64,000 nucleotides of DNA from Thermoguttaceae bacterium (GCA_017405595.1 JAFRAC010000007.1:1-64000); one strand, 5' to 3'; numbered from the stretch's first letter, positions 7,854 through 18,331 are shown. Numbers and translations: made by a program. The notes: a model not told the origin generated them from the sequence alone.

Positions 7854-9022
7854 ATATCTCCCGCCGCCGTTTTCTGCGGACCACTGCCGCAGGTCTTCTC
7901 TCAACGACTTTGGTCACCTCGAAAAGCCGCGTTCACGCCGCCGAGGCGCCCGCTTTCGAAATTCAGGAGATCAAGCTGATCGCCCGCCATCCCGGCATCT
8001 ACTACGGCTGGCCGACGGTCGGCATCCACCCCGAAACCCACGAGCTGTTCGTCGTGGCCTCGGCACGGGAAGCGCACGTCTGCCCGTTCGGACGGGTCGA
8101 CCTTTTCCGTTCGAAAGACCTGGGGAAATCCTGGACCTGGCCGCAGACGCTTTACGACGGCCCGACCGACGACCGCGATTCGGGCATTCTTGTCACACGT
8201 AAGGGAACCCTTCTGGTCACCACCTTTACCGAGAACGGGTATATCAACATTCTCAACGACGAGCTGAAACGCCGCCAAGAGGGGCAGGCGCCCGAGTTCA
8301 GCGACGAGCAGCTCGAACGCTGGCTGGCCGTCAAGGCGCGTATGACCGACGAAGAGCGCCGGAAGGAGGTCGGCTCCTGGATGCTCCGTTCGACCGACAA
8401 CGGAATCAACTGGTCGGCCCGCTACGCCACCCCGTTCAACAGTCCGCACGGCCCGTTCGAGTGCTCCGACGGACGGCTCCTCTATCCGGGCCGCGAGTTC
8501 AACCAGCCGGAACACGTCATGGGGGTCGCCGAATCGACCGACGACGGGGCGACGTGGAACGTCCTTTCGATCATTCCTCCCCGCGAAGGGGAACAGGCCG
8601 GGTTCTATCATGAACTCCATGGGGTCGAAGCCGCCGACGGCACCATCGTCGTTCAGATCCGTAACCACAACGAACGGAACGGGGGTGAAACGCTTCAGAC
8701 CGAATCGGCCGACGGCGGGAAAACGTGGTCCGAAATTCATTCGATCGGCGTCTGGGGACATCCCTCGCACCTGCTCCGCCTGGCCGACGACCGTCTGGTG
8801 ATGACCTACGGTTACCGCCGCGAAGGAATGGGGAACCGCGCCCGTGTCTCAAGCGACAACGGCAAAACCTGGTCCGAACCGATGACCATCTCCGACGACG
8901 CACGGATCACCGACGTCGGTTATCCCTCGACCGTTCAGCTGCCCGACGGTACGCTGCTGACCGTCTGGTACGAAAATATGGGCACGACCTGCCTGCGTAT
9001 GGCAACGTGGAAACTCAACTGA
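7850..9022 (+). CDS. Tat-exported sialidase-like (BNR/Asp-box) protein
   Basis: About 390 residues starting in an ATGA overlap with cimA. The N-terminus ISRRRFLRTTAAG is a twin-arginine signal. Five Asp-box motifs of the S-x-D-x-G-x-x-W form can be read (SKDLGKSW, STDNGINW, STDDGATW, SADGGKTW, SSDNGKTW), so this is a six-bladed sialidase-fold propeller. Exo-sialidases of GH33 use a Tyr/Glu pair and an Arg triad; I cannot assign those with certainty, and planctomycetes hold many such propellers of unproven substrate. Its overlap with a biosynthetic gene has no evident functional meaning. A bidirectional terminator follows. Confidence 0.85.
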   Translation: MNISRRRFLRTTAAGLLSTTLVTSKSRVHAAEAPAFEIQEIKLIARHPGIYYGWPTVGIHPETHELFVVASAREAHVCPFGRVDLFRSKDLGKSWTWPQTLYDGPTDDRDSGILVTRKGTLLVTTFTENGYINILNDELKRRQEGQAPEFSDEQLERWLAVKARMTDEERRKEVGSWMLRSTDNGINWSARYATPFNSPHGPFECSDGRLLYPGREFNQPEHVMGVAESTDDGATWNVLSIIPPREGEQAGFYHELHGVEAADGTIVVQIRNHNERNGGETLQTESADGGKTWSEIHSIGVWGHPSHLLRLADDRLVMTYGYRREGMGNRARVSSDNGKTWSEPMTISDDARITDVGYPSTVQLPDGTLLTVWYENMGTTCLRMATWKLN

Positions 9023-9043
9023 GGTTCGCCGTTCCCTTTAGAA

Positions 9044-9075
9044 AAAACAGGGGCGCCTTGGCGCCCCTGTTTTTG
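9044..9075. terminator. Bidirectional intrinsic terminator
   Basis: CAGGGGCGCC (9048-9057), 2-base loop, GGCGCCCCTG (9060-9069), with an A-run before and TTTTT after. It separates the convergent genes ending at 9022 and 9098. Confidence 0.85.
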
Positions 9076-9097
9076 TTCTCCTCTCCCCCAGACGGGT

Positions 9098-10297
9098 CTA
9101 CCTTCTTCTCAGAAATCGCCGGAGAAGCCGTTTTACCCTCATCTTCATTCGTTTCCAGCGAAGGTGCAGCAAATCTTTTCGATATTTGTGTAAAAGGGTT
9201 TCGTAGTCGTACGCCACGGTATCGCGCACAAAAGCGTCCCGTTTCGGGTTCAGAGGCGTGTGTTCCCGCAGTGTCAGGTTTCCCGCCGCCGCCTCGGCAA
9301 AATCACGTTCAATCAGGCGCGCGCGCTTTTGCACGTCGGAAAGAAGGAACCGGCCCTTTTCGCTGTTAATAAGGTTCAGTGAAATCCCCTTCCTTTTTTC
9401 ACCCTCTTCGCTGCCGAGTTTTCCCAGTTTCCAAAAATCGCCAAGCGTTACATCCCCGAACCGCGGAGTTTTGACATACGGGCACGTAAAACAGCATTTC
9501 CGAAGAGAGAGATTCGAGAGAAATGCCCAGCCGAGAAACTCAATGCCTTTGCCGCGCCAGGAAAAGGTCAGGTGCCGCAGCGGCGAACCGACCTGAAATT
9601 CGACCGCCATGCTATAAGCGTGCAGTTCCTTGGCCCGCATATTGATCGAAAGGATCGGTCCGCCAAACTTCCGTTTCAGAGAATCGAGCCACTTTCGGTA
9701 AAACAGGGGAGAAGGGACACCGTGACAGACCAAATCACACGTGTAGAGTTTCGGCCGGTCGCCGTTCAAAAAGGCATAAAGACCGGCAACCTGGCAAGGT
9801 GTTCCGGTAAAGAGAACTTCTTTCCCGGAATCGAGAACCTCTTTTACTCGACAGTAGATCTCATGCGTATCGGCTTGAACATATTTTGAGCAGCGGAGTC
9901 GTGCAATTTCGCCGGACGTGTGTGCGGCGCAAAAGAGAACATTTTGCTCGGCGTCCGCCCCTGCACCGAACACCACCCCGCCTCGGCTTAAAATCAACTC
10001 CGCGTAAAGCGTAAACATTCCGCCGCTGGAACTGAGCCTGCGCTGTTCGTCGTTCAAATTCCAGCACGCGTAGGCTGCGGGAACTTCAGCGCGTTCCAAT
10101 TCCGGCGGGCTGTTTTGCGGACATCTCTTCCGGCACAACCCGCACCCGGCGCAGAGCTGCGTATCGATCACCGGCGAAAGAAAGCCTTCGGCATCGGTTT
10201 CCATCCGTACCGCGTGATGCGGACAGAGATTCCGGCAGACGCCGCAGCCGGTACACTTCCCCGGTTCGGTTATCATCTCAAGCGGTTGCGTCGTCAT
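9098..10297 (-). CDS. Coenzyme F420 hydrogenase/dehydrogenase beta-subunit family Fe-S protein
   Basis: About 399 residues. Two 4Fe-4S ferredoxin motifs are at the N-terminus (CTGCGVCRNLC with a downstream CP, and CAGCGLCRKRCP). Then come FrhB-type N- and C-terminal domains with SSGGMFTLYA, GTPCQVAGL, CDLVCHGVPSP, an extra Cys cluster (CCFTCPY) and GDVTLGDFW. Family members move electrons between ferredoxin and a flavin; this subgroup is often found in polysaccharide or pyruvyl-transfer loci rather than in methanogenic pathways. The C-terminus is very basic (RMKMRVKRLLRRFLRRR). It is a lone gene here, so its partner is unknown. No good ribosome binding site precedes the ATG at 10297. Confidence 0.85.
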   Translation of the reverse strand: MTTQPLEMITEPGKCTGCGVCRNLCPHHAVRMETDAEGFLSPVIDTQLCAGCGLCRKRCPQNSPPELERAEVPAAYACWNLNDEQRRLSSSGGMFTLYAELILSRGGVVFGAGADAEQNVLFCAAHTSGEIARLRCSKYVQADTHEIYCRVKEVLDSGKEVLFTGTPCQVAGLYAFLNGDRPKLYTCDLVCHGVPSPLFYRKWLDSLKRKFGGPILSINMRAKELHAYSMAVEFQVGSPLRHLTFSWRGKGIEFLGWAFLSNLSLRKCCFTCPYVKTPRFGDVTLGDFWKLGKLGSEEGEKRKGISLNLINSEKGRFLLSDVQKRARLIERDFAEAAAGNLTLREHTPLNPKRDAFVRDTVAYDYETLLHKYRKDLLHLRWKRMKMRVKRLLRRFLRRR

Positions 10298-10717
10298 GAA
10301 AAGGAGCCTTTCTCAATCCGGATTTCAGTTTTTCGATCGACTCGGCCCGGCGCCGGAACAAGATTTCTTCGGCGGGAATCCGGCTCATCGCGCTCTTTCG
10401 GCCCCGTTTAAAATCAAAATCTCACGTTAAATAAAACGGCCCGCCGAAGGGGCGGACCGTCCGTTCCTCTCAAACAAAATAACGTCCAGACTCGGTTCTG
10501 TCAACAGCTCACTCTTCGCCGGATCCGTGACCGGCTTTAATCTTAACGCTGCCGCTCTGCTGAACGTTCGATTACGGGACAACAACCTTGTTTTAGGAAT
10601 ACTCGATGATGAGACAGGCGTCTGTTTCGAAATGACCATCGCCGCCGAATCAGTTGAGGTTGTAATGTAGTCCGATTTCCCCTTCCCCGTATCGGCGCTT
10701 GCCGATATAATTCCGCT
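10298..10717. other. Intergenic region with an orphan reading frame
   Basis: No confident gene. A short inverted repeat (ACGGcCCGCC / GGGCGGaCCGT, about 10435-10460) is present. A plus-strand frame from 10431 to the TAG at 10668-10670 has no ATG start but reads like protein (for example FAGSVTGFNLNAAALLNVRL and ILDDETGVCFEMTIAAESV). It may be the end of a decayed gene, or chance. Confidence 0.35.
10691..10711 (+). promoter_or_regulatory. Promoter and palindrome directly before the glycosyltransferase ATG
   Basis: A perfect TATAAT (10706-10711) ends 6 bases before the ATG at 10718, and a hairpin/palindrome ATCGGC-GCTT-GCCGAT (10691-10706) abuts it. The -35 region is weak. The spacing predicts a leaderless mRNA and a site where a protein could cover the -10 box. 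Confidence 0.5.
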
Positions 10718-12304
10718 ATGGAAAACTCGGAAAAACAGGATGTTCCCGAACCCCGCGCGGCGGAATCACGCCGGCTTTTTTGGTACGCCGCCATTCTTTT
10801 CGCCCTCTTGTGGACGATTGTGCCCGCGTTTCTCTTCCCGAATTTCCGGCTCGACATCATCGAACAGTTCTTCGTCGGCCGCGAATGGACCTTCGGAAGC
10901 GGCTCGCACCCGGCGCTGACCGCCGACCTTCTCGACCTGGTCAGCCGTGTTGTCGGAATTGCCGTTGCCCCTTCCCTTTGCGCGGCGCTCTTTAATCTGC
11001 TCGCCCTCTGGTCGATCTGGCGGCTGGCACGGGAATATCTCTCCCCCCCCTTGGCGCTGGCGGCAGCATTGGCGATGTTCGGCTACTGGTACCTCTTTCA
11101 GATGGAAGGGACCCGGTACAATAACTCGGTCACACTCGACGCCTCCTGGATCTTCGCCGCCTACCTGGCGTTTAAAGCTATCGAAACCGAAAAGCGCGCC
11201 CGGTGGCTCGCCGCCGGTGCGGCGATCGGCGTCGGACTCTATTTCAAATATACGGTCGCGATTCTGGCGCTGGTCATCGTCCTCTTCCTGGCGGCCAGCC
11301 GCGAAAAGCGGCGGCTTTGGCGCACGGCCGGTCCCTGGATCTCGACATTCACCGCGTTTCTCGTCTTTCTCCCGTATCTGATCTGGCTCTTCGGAACCGG
11401 GTTCTTCGCCTCGGTCACTTACGCGGTCGGAAACGCGCCGCAAGAGAGCGGCTGGGCGGGACATTTCCTCGCCCCGCTTGAATTTCTGAGCAACCAACTC
11501 CCGCTCGTCCTTCCCCCGATCCTCTGCCTGGCGCCGATCCTCTGGCCCCGCCGGAAAACCGGGGCGGACATGTCCGGAAATGCGTCCGGAGAAACACCTG
11601 ATTCCGGCTGGAAACGCGGCTATTTGAACGGACTCCTCTTCGGGCCGCTGGCGTTTAACCTCATCTGGTCGGTTTGCGGCGGTGTGTATCTGCGGTGCGA
11701 TCTGGGCTGCCATATTTGGATGCCTCTGACGGTCTGGCTTTTGGTCTTTTTCCGGAAGAACGAAACGCCGAAAGCGGTTCGGCGAAGTTATGCCGTTTCG
11801 ATTCTGTTCGATTTGGCCTGTCTTGCCGGACTCTGTGTACTGGTGCCGCTGGCCCCGCTCTTCGAAAAAAACATTCCCCGCTACCACTTTCCGGGGAAAG
11901 AGGTTGCCGCCCTTGCCGAAGAGGTCTGGCACGGCCATTCTTCCGGCCCGCTCCCCTGGGTGACCGGAGAGGGGTGGAACAGGGGCCCCCTCTACGACGT
12001 CTGGCCCTGGCTGGCGGGGAACGTGAGCGTCTACGGCCGCGACCGCGCCCGGGTCTATTCCGGCCCGAACCACTGCTCGTGGGGAACGGCCGAGGATGTC
12101 GCCCGCGACGGAGGCCTTTTCCTCTGGACACACGGCGACCGCGACGGGGAAATCGTCGCCTCGATGAAATCCGTCTTCCCGCAGGCGGTTGTTGCGGGCA
12201 TTTACACAGTTAAGCCGAAAAACCGATTTGTGAAAAAGGATGTCTCGGTTGGGATCGCCGTCATCCCGCGACCGTCCGACGGCCCCGAGAAAAAAACGCC
12301 ATGA
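10718..12304 (+). CDS. Polytopic glycosyltransferase of the ArnT/PMT (GT39/83-like) superfamily
   Basis: About 528 residues with roughly ten or more hydrophobic segments between residues 20 and 390. The first extracytoplasmic loop carries an Asp in FRLDIIEQFFVGREW and a following MEGTRYNNSV segment, the layout of dolichol/undecaprenyl-phosphate-sugar transferases. A C-terminal soluble domain (~130 residues) contains NVSVYGRDRARVYSG. Such enzymes transfer a sugar from a lipid carrier to lipid A, protein or glycan at the outer face of the inner membrane; the acceptor here is unknown. No ribosome binding site is present, consistent with a leaderless transcript. It overlaps its paralogue by ATGA. 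Confidence 0.8.
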   Translation: MENSEKQDVPEPRAAESRRLFWYAAILFALLWTIVPAFLFPNFRLDIIEQFFVGREWTFGSGSHPALTADLLDLVSRVVGIAVAPSLCAALFNLLALWSIWRLAREYLSPPLALAAALAMFGYWYLFQMEGTRYNNSVTLDASWIFAAYLAFKAIETEKRARWLAAGAAIGVGLYFKYTVAILALVIVLFLAASREKRRLWRTAGPWISTFTAFLVFLPYLIWLFGTGFFASVTYAVGNAPQESGWAGHFLAPLEFLSNQLPLVLPPILCLAPILWPRRKTGADMSGNASGETPDSGWKRGYLNGLLFGPLAFNLIWSVCGGVYLRCDLGCHIWMPLTVWLLVFFRKNETPKAVRRSYAVSILFDLACLAGLCVLVPLAPLFEKNIPRYHFPGKEVAALAEEVWHGHSSGPLPWVTGEGWNRGPLYDVWPWLAGNVSVYGRDRARVYSGPNHCSWGTAEDVARDGGLFLWTHGDRDGEIVASMKSVFPQAVVAGIYTVKPKNRFVKKDVSVGIAVIPRPSDGPEKKTP

Positions 12305-13785
12305 CCCATCAGCCTGCGCCGCGCCTTGCCGACCGTTACTGGAGCATTCTCCTTCTGTTCAGCCTCTTCTGGACCGTTGCGCCGGTCTTTGTAATCGCCA
12401 ACTACCGGCCCGATGTTATGGAAATGATCCTGACCGGTCAGAACTGGGTTCTCGCCACGCCGAAACACGGCGCGCTGACCTGTTGGCTTTTAGAAGTGAT
12501 CTACACTCTTTCGGGGCGCGCCCCCTGGGCGCCTTATTTCACTTCCCAATTGTGCGTCTTCTTTTCGCTCGCCGGAATCGGTGCGGTTGCCGACCGGTTT
12601 CTTCCGAAAAAAACCGCCATGCTGGCCGTCTTTTGCATGATGGCGTATTACTTCTTTCATTTTGAAAGCACGCTGTACAACAACAATACCACACTCGGCC
12701 TTTTTTGGATTTGGACGGCATATTTCGGTCTTTTGAGCGTCGAGACCGATCGGATGCGGTGGTGGATCCTTACCGGCGTTGCGTTAAGTCTGGGGATCTA
12801 CTGCAAGATGACGATTGTGTTTCTCGCTTTTGCGATTGTCATCTATCTTTTGGCGCGCCATCCCCGCCGGTGGCTTTCGGCCGGCCCGTGGCTGACGACC
12901 GCCGTGGCGGTCATCATCTACCTTCCCTTGCTCAAGTGGAACGCCGACCATGATTTCGCGCAGTTTTCCTACGCCGCCGCCTCGGCTTCGGGTAACCGGA
13001 TTCCTTCCCTTCTCGGCCATTTTGCCGCGCCGTTTGCGTTTTTGGGCGAACAGCTCCTGTACATCCTGCCGATCACTTTCGCGCTTTTTCCGCTCCTGTT
13101 CGGACGAAAAAAAGATTCTCTCCCGAAAGAAACCGGATCCGATGAAAGCCGCCTCCGGCTCGGTTACCTCCACTTTATCTTTTGGATTCCGCTGGCGTTC
13201 GAATTGGTTTTCGCCGCCGTTTCGGGGAGCGCGCCGCGCGGCGCGCTCGGCTGCCACCTCTGGTATTTTCTCCCCCTTCTGATTCTGGCGCACCTGCCGC
13301 AGGATCTGCCCGAAAAACCTTTCCGCGCGGCGCGATTCCTTTCGCTTCTCGTTCCGGGAGTGATTATGATCCTGTTCATCGTCGGCGTCTGGCTTTCCCC
13401 GGCGATTGAGGGGCACGCCTCGCGATATCAGTACCCGGGAAAAAATCTTGCCGGTGCCGTTACGCGCATCTGGCATGAAAAGTACCGTTCCCCCATCCCC
13501 TTTGTGATCGGGGACGAATGGCTGACGCAGAACGTCTCGGTTTACGGACCCGACCGCGCCCGTCTCTGGGACCCGCTCTGGGCAACCGAAGAGGAGTTTC
13601 GCCAAAAGGGGGGCGTTCTCCTTTGGGAAGAGGGAAACGAAGAGTCGATGGGCCGGCGCGACGAGGCGCTGGCGCGGTTCCCCTACGACGGCGAAATCAT
13701 CTCGCTCACCCTGCCGCAGCAGACCCGGTTTAAAGTCCCCGCCGCCAAGGTCAAGGTCGGAATCTACCCCCCTTCCGGAAAATAA
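12301..13785 (+). CDS. Second tandem ArnT/PMT-like glycosyltransferase
   Basis: About 494 residues, clearly paralogous to the preceding protein: [41 protein letters not shown] and [14 protein letters not shown] align with equivalents there. It has the same multi-span N-terminal domain and a soluble C-terminal domain. Translational coupling through the ATGA overlap indicates that both are made together, possibly adding successive sugars or forming a heterodimer. The two differ enough (for instance a longer loop before the C-terminal domain in the first copy) to be an old duplication. Confidence 0.8.
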   Translation: MTHQPAPRLADRYWSILLLFSLFWTVAPVFVIANYRPDVMEMILTGQNWVLATPKHGALTCWLLEVIYTLSGRAPWAPYFTSQLCVFFSLAGIGAVADRFLPKKTAMLAVFCMMAYYFFHFESTLYNNNTTLGLFWIWTAYFGLLSVETDRMRWWILTGVALSLGIYCKMTIVFLAFAIVIYLLARHPRRWLSAGPWLTTAVAVIIYLPLLKWNADHDFAQFSYAAASASGNRIPSLLGHFAAPFAFLGEQLLYILPITFALFPLLFGRKKDSLPKETGSDESRLRLGYLHFIFWIPLAFELVFAAVSGSAPRGALGCHLWYFLPLLILAHLPQDLPEKPFRAARFLSLLVPGVIMILFIVGVWLSPAIEGHASRYQYPGKNLAGAVTRIWHEKYRSPIPFVIGDEWLTQNVSVYGPDRARLWDPLWATEEEFRQKGGVLLWEEGNEESMGRRDEALARFPYDGEIISLTLPQQTRFKVPAAKVKVGIYPPSGK

Positions 13786-13855
13786 TTCCGGAGCACACGC
13801 CCTTCGCGCCTTTCCTCCAGACTCCCCCGGCGCGGAAAAAAGATTCTCCCGTTTC

Positions 13856-13884
13856 TTGATATCCCCCACCTTTTCAGGTAAACT
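13856..13884 (+). promoter_or_regulatory. Promoter of the GH2 gene
   Basis: TTGATA (13856-13861), 17-bp spacer, TAAACT (13879-13884). The leader to the ATG at 13970 is about 80 bases. A second TATAAT-like box (TACAAT, 13896-13901) lies just downstream. Confidence 0.5.
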
Positions 13885-13969
13885 GGTTCTGTTGGTACAA
13901 TGTCCTCCGCCGGAGAAAGGCGCCGGACTTTCCCCGCTTCCCGAACGTCATTCTTTTAGGAACAGAACC

Positions 13970-15766
13970 ATGAAATTCCGACTTTTACTCGCCTGCGCCG
14001 CGCTCCTTTTCACCGGTTCGGTGATCAGCGCCGCCGATTGGAAACCCGCCGGGGGGATCCTCCTTTCGAAATTCGCCAAAGACGTCGATCCGAACGCGCC
14101 GCTGCCCGAATATCCGCGTCCGCAGCTTGTCCGTTCCGACTGGCTGAACCTGAACGGTCTCTGGGATTACGCGATCACTCCGGTCCAGCTTTCGAACCCC
14201 GGACCGCAGGGGAAGATCCTCGTTCCGTTCCCCGCCGAATCGGCCCTTTCGGGTGTCGCCAAACCGGTCGGAAAGGATAACCTGCTCGTTTACTACAAGC
14301 AGTTCACCGTTCCGGAAAGCTGGTCCGGAAAACGGATTCTTCTCCATTTCGGCGCCTGCGACTGGGAAACCAACGTGACCCTCAACGGCCATTATCTCGG
14401 ACAGCACCGCGGCGGATACGATCCATTCACGTTCGACATCACCGACGCGCTGACCATTGGGGAACAGCAGCTGACCGTTACCGTCTGGGATCCGACCAAA
14501 GAGATCGTTGACGGAGACGACCCGGCGGGGAAACAGCCGGTCGGCAAACAGCTTACAAACCCGGGCGGAATCTGGTACACCCCGAACACCGGCATTTGGC
14601 AGACCGTCTGGCTCGAACCGGTCGGCGAAGCCTACATCAAATCGATCACGCCGGTTTCGGACATCAAAGCCAAAACGATGACCTTTAACGTCGAAGTTGC
14701 CGGGGCTTCGCTCGGGACATTCGTGAAAATTGCCGGCCAGACAATGGCGGTGGCCGACGGCCGCGCCAGCCTGACCGTCGCGTATCCCGACGCGCAGCTC
14801 TGGACCCCGAACACGCCGAACCTTTACGATTTCAGCGCCCAGCTCCTCAAAGGGGGCGAAGTGATCGACTCGGTCGATTCCTACTTCGGCATGCGTGAAG
14901 TTTCCCTCGGAAAAACCGAAGACGGCATCACCCGCATCCTTCTTAACGGCGAGTTCCTCTTCCAGCACGGTCCGCTCGACCAAGGCTGGTGGCCCGACGG
15001 GCTTTACCGCGCTCCGACCGACGAAGCGCTCCGTTTCGACGTCGAAATGACCAAAGCGTTCGGGTTCAACATGCTTCGGAAACATGTGAAGTCGGAACCG
15101 GACCGCTTCTACCGCCACTGCGATGAAATCGGGATTCTTGTCTGGCAGGATATGCCGAGCGGCGACGCCTATATCGGAACCGAAGACCCGGACATCGTCC
15201 GTACCCCCGCCTCGGCGGCGCAGTACGAACAGGAATACGCCGCGATGATCGCCCGGCTCAAATCGTTCCCCTGCATCATCATGTGGGTGCCGTTTAACGA
15301 GGGGTGGGGTCAGTTCGATACCGAACGGATTGTGGAAATGACCAGACAGCTCGACCCGACCCGCCTTGTCGACTGTACCAGCGGCTGGGCCGACCGTCCC
15401 TGCGGCAGTGTTCACGACAAACACAATTATCCCGAACCGGCCATGTTCCCCCCCGAGGAGAACCGCGCGACGGTTTTGGGTGAATACGGCGGCCTGGGAC
15501 TCCCGATCAAGGGTCATTCCTGGAAAGAGGACGGAAACTGGGGTTACGTTTCGTTCGGCGACCAGGAGGCGCTCTTCAACAAATACAGCGCCCTGAACGA
15601 GACCCTCAAAGGACTGATCCCGCAAGGTCTTTCGGCGGCGGTCTACACCCAGACGACCGACTGCGAAATCGAGGTCAACGGCCTCATGTCGTACGACCGT
15701 GAAGTGGTCAAGATGCCGGCCGACAAGCTTGCGGCGGCGAACAAGGCGCTCCGGGGAGAACAATGA
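13970..15766 (+). CDS. Secreted glycoside hydrolase family 2 enzyme
   Basis: About 598 residues; the start at 13970 follows an AGGAA site and gives a signal peptide ([21 protein letters not shown]). The order of domains is the GH2 sugar-binding jelly roll ([51 protein letters not shown]), the immunoglobulin-like domain, and a TIM barrel from about residue 320. Glu444 in [10 protein letters not shown] fits the acid/base and Glu505 in LGEYGG the nucleophile position. GH2 includes beta-galactosidases, beta-glucuronidases and beta-mannosidases; the substrate cannot be told here. It acts in the periplasm or outside. The last four bases are shared with the next ATG. Confidence 0.9.
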   Translation: MKFRLLLACAALLFTGSVISAADWKPAGGILLSKFAKDVDPNAPLPEYPRPQLVRSDWLNLNGLWDYAITPVQLSNPGPQGKILVPFPAESALSGVAKPVGKDNLLVYYKQFTVPESWSGKRILLHFGACDWETNVTLNGHYLGQHRGGYDPFTFDITDALTIGEQQLTVTVWDPTKEIVDGDDPAGKQPVGKQLTNPGGIWYTPNTGIWQTVWLEPVGEAYIKSITPVSDIKAKTMTFNVEVAGASLGTFVKIAGQTMAVADGRASLTVAYPDAQLWTPNTPNLYDFSAQLLKGGEVIDSVDSYFGMREVSLGKTEDGITRILLNGEFLFQHGPLDQGWWPDGLYRAPTDEALRFDVEMTKAFGFNMLRKHVKSEPDRFYRHCDEIGILVWQDMPSGDAYIGTEDPDIVRTPASAAQYEQEYAAMIARLKSFPCIIMWVPFNEGWGQFDTERIVEMTRQLDPTRLVDCTSGWADRPCGSVHDKHNYPEPAMFPPEENRATVLGEYGGLGLPIKGHSWKEDGNWGYVSFGDQEALFNKYSALNETLKGLIPQGLSAAVYTQTTDCEIEVNGLMSYDREVVKMPADKLAAANKALRGEQ

Positions 15767-16599
15767 GTCAGCCGCCCCGCCGCTTGAACGACCTTCTGGC
15801 CGACTATTTTGAAGATCTGAACCTGGCCGGGATCACCGAATTTCCCCCGATACCCGGCTCGGTTCAGAACGGGGCCGGCCGGCAGCAGAGCGGCGAAAAC
15901 CCCCTTCCTTCCGCGCCGAATGCCGGGATTCCTTCCCCGGCTCCGGCGTCTTCCGCCTCCCCCTCCATGAAAAAGTTCCCCGACGATCAGCTCGAACCGA
16001 TTCTCGCCCGGGTCAAACCCGCTCTTTCGCTCCGCGCCAAAGAGGCGATCCTGCGCGACATGGCCCAGGTCGTCGCGGGGTGCAAGCTCTGCCCCGACCT
16101 TGTCGCAAACCGGACCCAGACCGTTTTCGGAGTCGGGAACCCGAACGCCGAACTGGTCTTTGTCGGGGAAGGGCCGGGCGCCGACGAAGACGCTCAGGGG
16201 ATCCCCTTCGTCGGCCGGAGCGGCCAGCTCCTGACCGACATTATCGTCAAGGGGATGAAAATGAGCCGCGACGAGGTCTATATCTGCAACATCGTCCGAT
16301 GCCGTCCTCCGGGAAACCGGAACCCTTCCGACCAGGAAGCCGCCTGCTGCCGTCCCTTTCTGGAAGGGACGCTGCGGGTCATCTCCCCCCAATATATATG
16401 TTGTCTCGGCGCAGTTGCCGCGAGGAACCTGCTCGGCACCGACCTGGCGATCGGCAAACTTCGGGGGAAAGTTCACGATTACCGGGGCGCCAAAGTCGTC
16501 TGTACCTATCATCCCGCTTATCTTTTGAGGAATCCTCCAGCTAAAGTTCAGACCTGGGAGGATATAAAAATGCTTCTTCGGCAGATGGGAAGAATGTAA
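15763..16599 (+). CDS. Family 4 uracil-DNA glycosylase
   Basis: About 278 residues. After a ~90-residue Pro/Ala/Ser-rich N-terminal extension the catalytic domain shows [21 protein letters not shown] (uracil pocket), a Cys in [12 protein letters not shown], a further Cys pair before RPFL, and the C-terminal HPAYLLRNP motif. The four Cys fit the 4Fe-4S cluster of type 4 UDGs, which excise uracil from DNA to start base excision repair. The gene overlaps a secreted glycosidase by ATGA, a coupling with no obvious logic. The long N-terminal extension is common in this subfamily, where part resembles a polymerase-associated region. Confidence 0.93.
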   Translation: MSQPPRRLNDLLADYFEDLNLAGITEFPPIPGSVQNGAGRQQSGENPLPSAPNAGIPSPAPASSASPSMKKFPDDQLEPILARVKPALSLRAKEAILRDMAQVVAGCKLCPDLVANRTQTVFGVGNPNAELVFVGEGPGADEDAQGIPFVGRSGQLLTDIIVKGMKMSRDEVYICNIVRCRPPGNRNPSDQEAACCRPFLEGTLRVISPQYICCLGAVAARNLLGTDLAIGKLRGKVHDYRGAKVVCTYHPAYLLRNPPAKVQTWEDIKMLLRQMGRM

Positions 16600-16792
16600 A
16601 GTTTACTTATTTTTCCTATTTTAATGCCGATTGTTCCATCTTTATAAAATTTTCCGATTCTAGCGATTATCACTCAACTGTTACTTTCGGAATATCCGAT
16701 AAATCCGCTACAGCCGTTGGTATCGGCCGGGTTTACCTGTGCAGATACCTACACCAAATGGATGAGTTATTTAGAGCAGATTGGATTTTACC

Positions 16793-18331
16793 ATGTCTCT
16801 GAAAAAGTTGAAGTTGAGTATCGTCTGCCTAGGCCTATTCCTCTTCATGGCAGCCCACGCCAACGCGCAGATCTCGCAGATGCGGTTCTTTTCGCCGTAT
16901 CCCGATGATCAGTTCGGCGGCGGGGCTTATATGAGCGAAGGAATTTACGGGAGTGTCGGGGCCGGTCTGATCACGATCTCTCAGCCGTCGAGTACGCAGA
17001 TCGGTTACGAATACGGGTCTTTGGCCGACACGCCGTACCTGATTTCACGGACGACGGGGGGCGCTTTCACTGCGATTAAGACGACGAACCAAATCACGAC
17101 CGACTCGTTCCATTCCGATTTCACCTCGGCGAGCCAGTTCGAAATCGGAAACCGGCGCGGCCATCACGGCTGGTCGGTCAAGGGAACGATCATCACGCCG
17201 CAGCGTCAGCGCGACGAGGGGATCGACGCCTCGATCAACATTCTCGACCCGCAGACGGTTCTTCTCGACGAATATACCGACGGCGCCGCGAACTACTACG
17301 TTTGGGCCGACGACAAGTTCGTCTCGATGGCGACCTACGAAGCTTACAACCAGGGGCGGATCGGGCACCTCTGGGCGCTGATCGACCTGTTCGGCGGCCA
17401 GACGAGCGATCACAGCTACTCGAACGGAAATACCAACACAAACCGGAACAACAATAACAACAACGATAACGACGAAGATGTTCAGTACGCGTTCGCGCCG
17501 ATCCCGATCGTCTTCGACACCTATACCCTCAACACGAAAGTCAATACCTGGTGCGTGGAAGCGATGTACACCTACCGGTTCCATCCTTTCCGCATCGGCA
17601 CGCTCGAGTTCCTCGGCGGCGTCAAATACCACGTCTTTGACGACAAGATGGAATTCTTCGCCCACGCCACCACGAAGACCAGCTCGCACTATACCGACAC
17701 CATCGTCAACATTCTGAACAAGGGCGGTTCGACGATCGTCACCAACAGCGGGAACATTTCGAGCGAAGATCAGGAATACGATTCCTACGACGAAGACAGC
17801 GATTCCTTCTCGGGCGCCGATCTGGGGTATTCGAGCTGGAACTTCGATGCTGACAACCAGATCATCGGTCCGCAAATCGGGGGCCGCTACACACTCTCGA
17901 ACAACCGCTGGCGCCTGATGGGGGAAGGGACGTTCTTCGCCGGATTCAACCGCCAGAACCTTTCGGGAAACGGTTATCTCGGCCTGAAATATGAATCGAG
18001 CCAGTCGGGCAACCTCAGCGATACCGGCGGGATCCCGCTCAATTCCCCGATCAACACGGTTGCCAACTCCTTCTCCTACTCGGAACACTTCAACCAGTGG
18101 TCTCCCGGAGTCAACGTCAAAGTCGAAGCGGCCTGGCACTGGACATCGGTTGTTTCGTTCAAGGTCGGCTACGATTTCACCTACCTGGCAAATCTCGCCC
18201 GGAGTACAACTATCAACGATTACCGTATCAATCCCGACGGAAGCTACTTCGGCGTTCGCGACGACAAACATCTGCGGAATGAAGACACCCTCATCCATGG
18301 GGTGATGTTCACGGTGCAAATCAATAAGTAG
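16793..18331 (+). CDS. Outer-membrane beta-barrel protein, BBP7-like
   Basis: About 512 residues from the ATG at 16793 with a signal peptide (SLKKLKLSIVCLGLFLFMAAHANA). The mature part has alternating hydrophobic and polar residues, many aromatic girdle residues, paired strands and a terminal strand ending HGVMFTVQINK, all typical of an outer-membrane barrel. Order and features agree with the planctomycete BBP7 (DUF1551-like) family. An Asn-rich linker (GNTNTNRNNNNNNDNDED) sits at about residues 212-230 and probably forms a surface loop. Function is unknown; a porin or structural role is inference. It is a single gene followed by a strong terminator. Confidence 0.8.
   Translation: MSLKKLKLSIVCLGLFLFMAAHANAQISQMRFFSPYPDDQFGGGAYMSEGIYGSVGAGLITISQPSSTQIGYEYGSLADTPYLISRTTGGAFTAIKTTNQITTDSFHSDFTSASQFEIGNRRGHHGWSVKGTIITPQRQRDEGIDASINILDPQTVLLDEYTDGAANYYVWADDKFVSMATYEAYNQGRIGHLWALIDLFGGQTSDHSYSNGNTNTNRNNNNNNDNDEDVQYAFAPIPIVFDTYTLNTKVNTWCVEAMYTYRFHPFRIGTLEFLGGVKYHVFDDKMEFFAHATTKTSSHYTDTIVNILNKGGSTIVTNSGNISSEDQEYDSYDEDSDSFSGADLGYSSWNFDADNQIIGPQIGGRYTLSNNRWRLMGEGTFFAGFNRQNLSGNGYLGLKYESSQSGNLSDTGGIPLNSPINTVANSFSYSEHFNQWSPGVNVKVEAAWHWTSVVSFKVGYDFTYLANLARSTTINDYRINPDGSYFGVRDDKHLRNEDTLIHGVMFTVQINK

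Noticed and set aside
17416-17476. AAC/AAT-rich run as a simple-sequence repeat
   Set aside because: It lies in frame inside the beta-barrel gene and encodes an Asn-rich loop.
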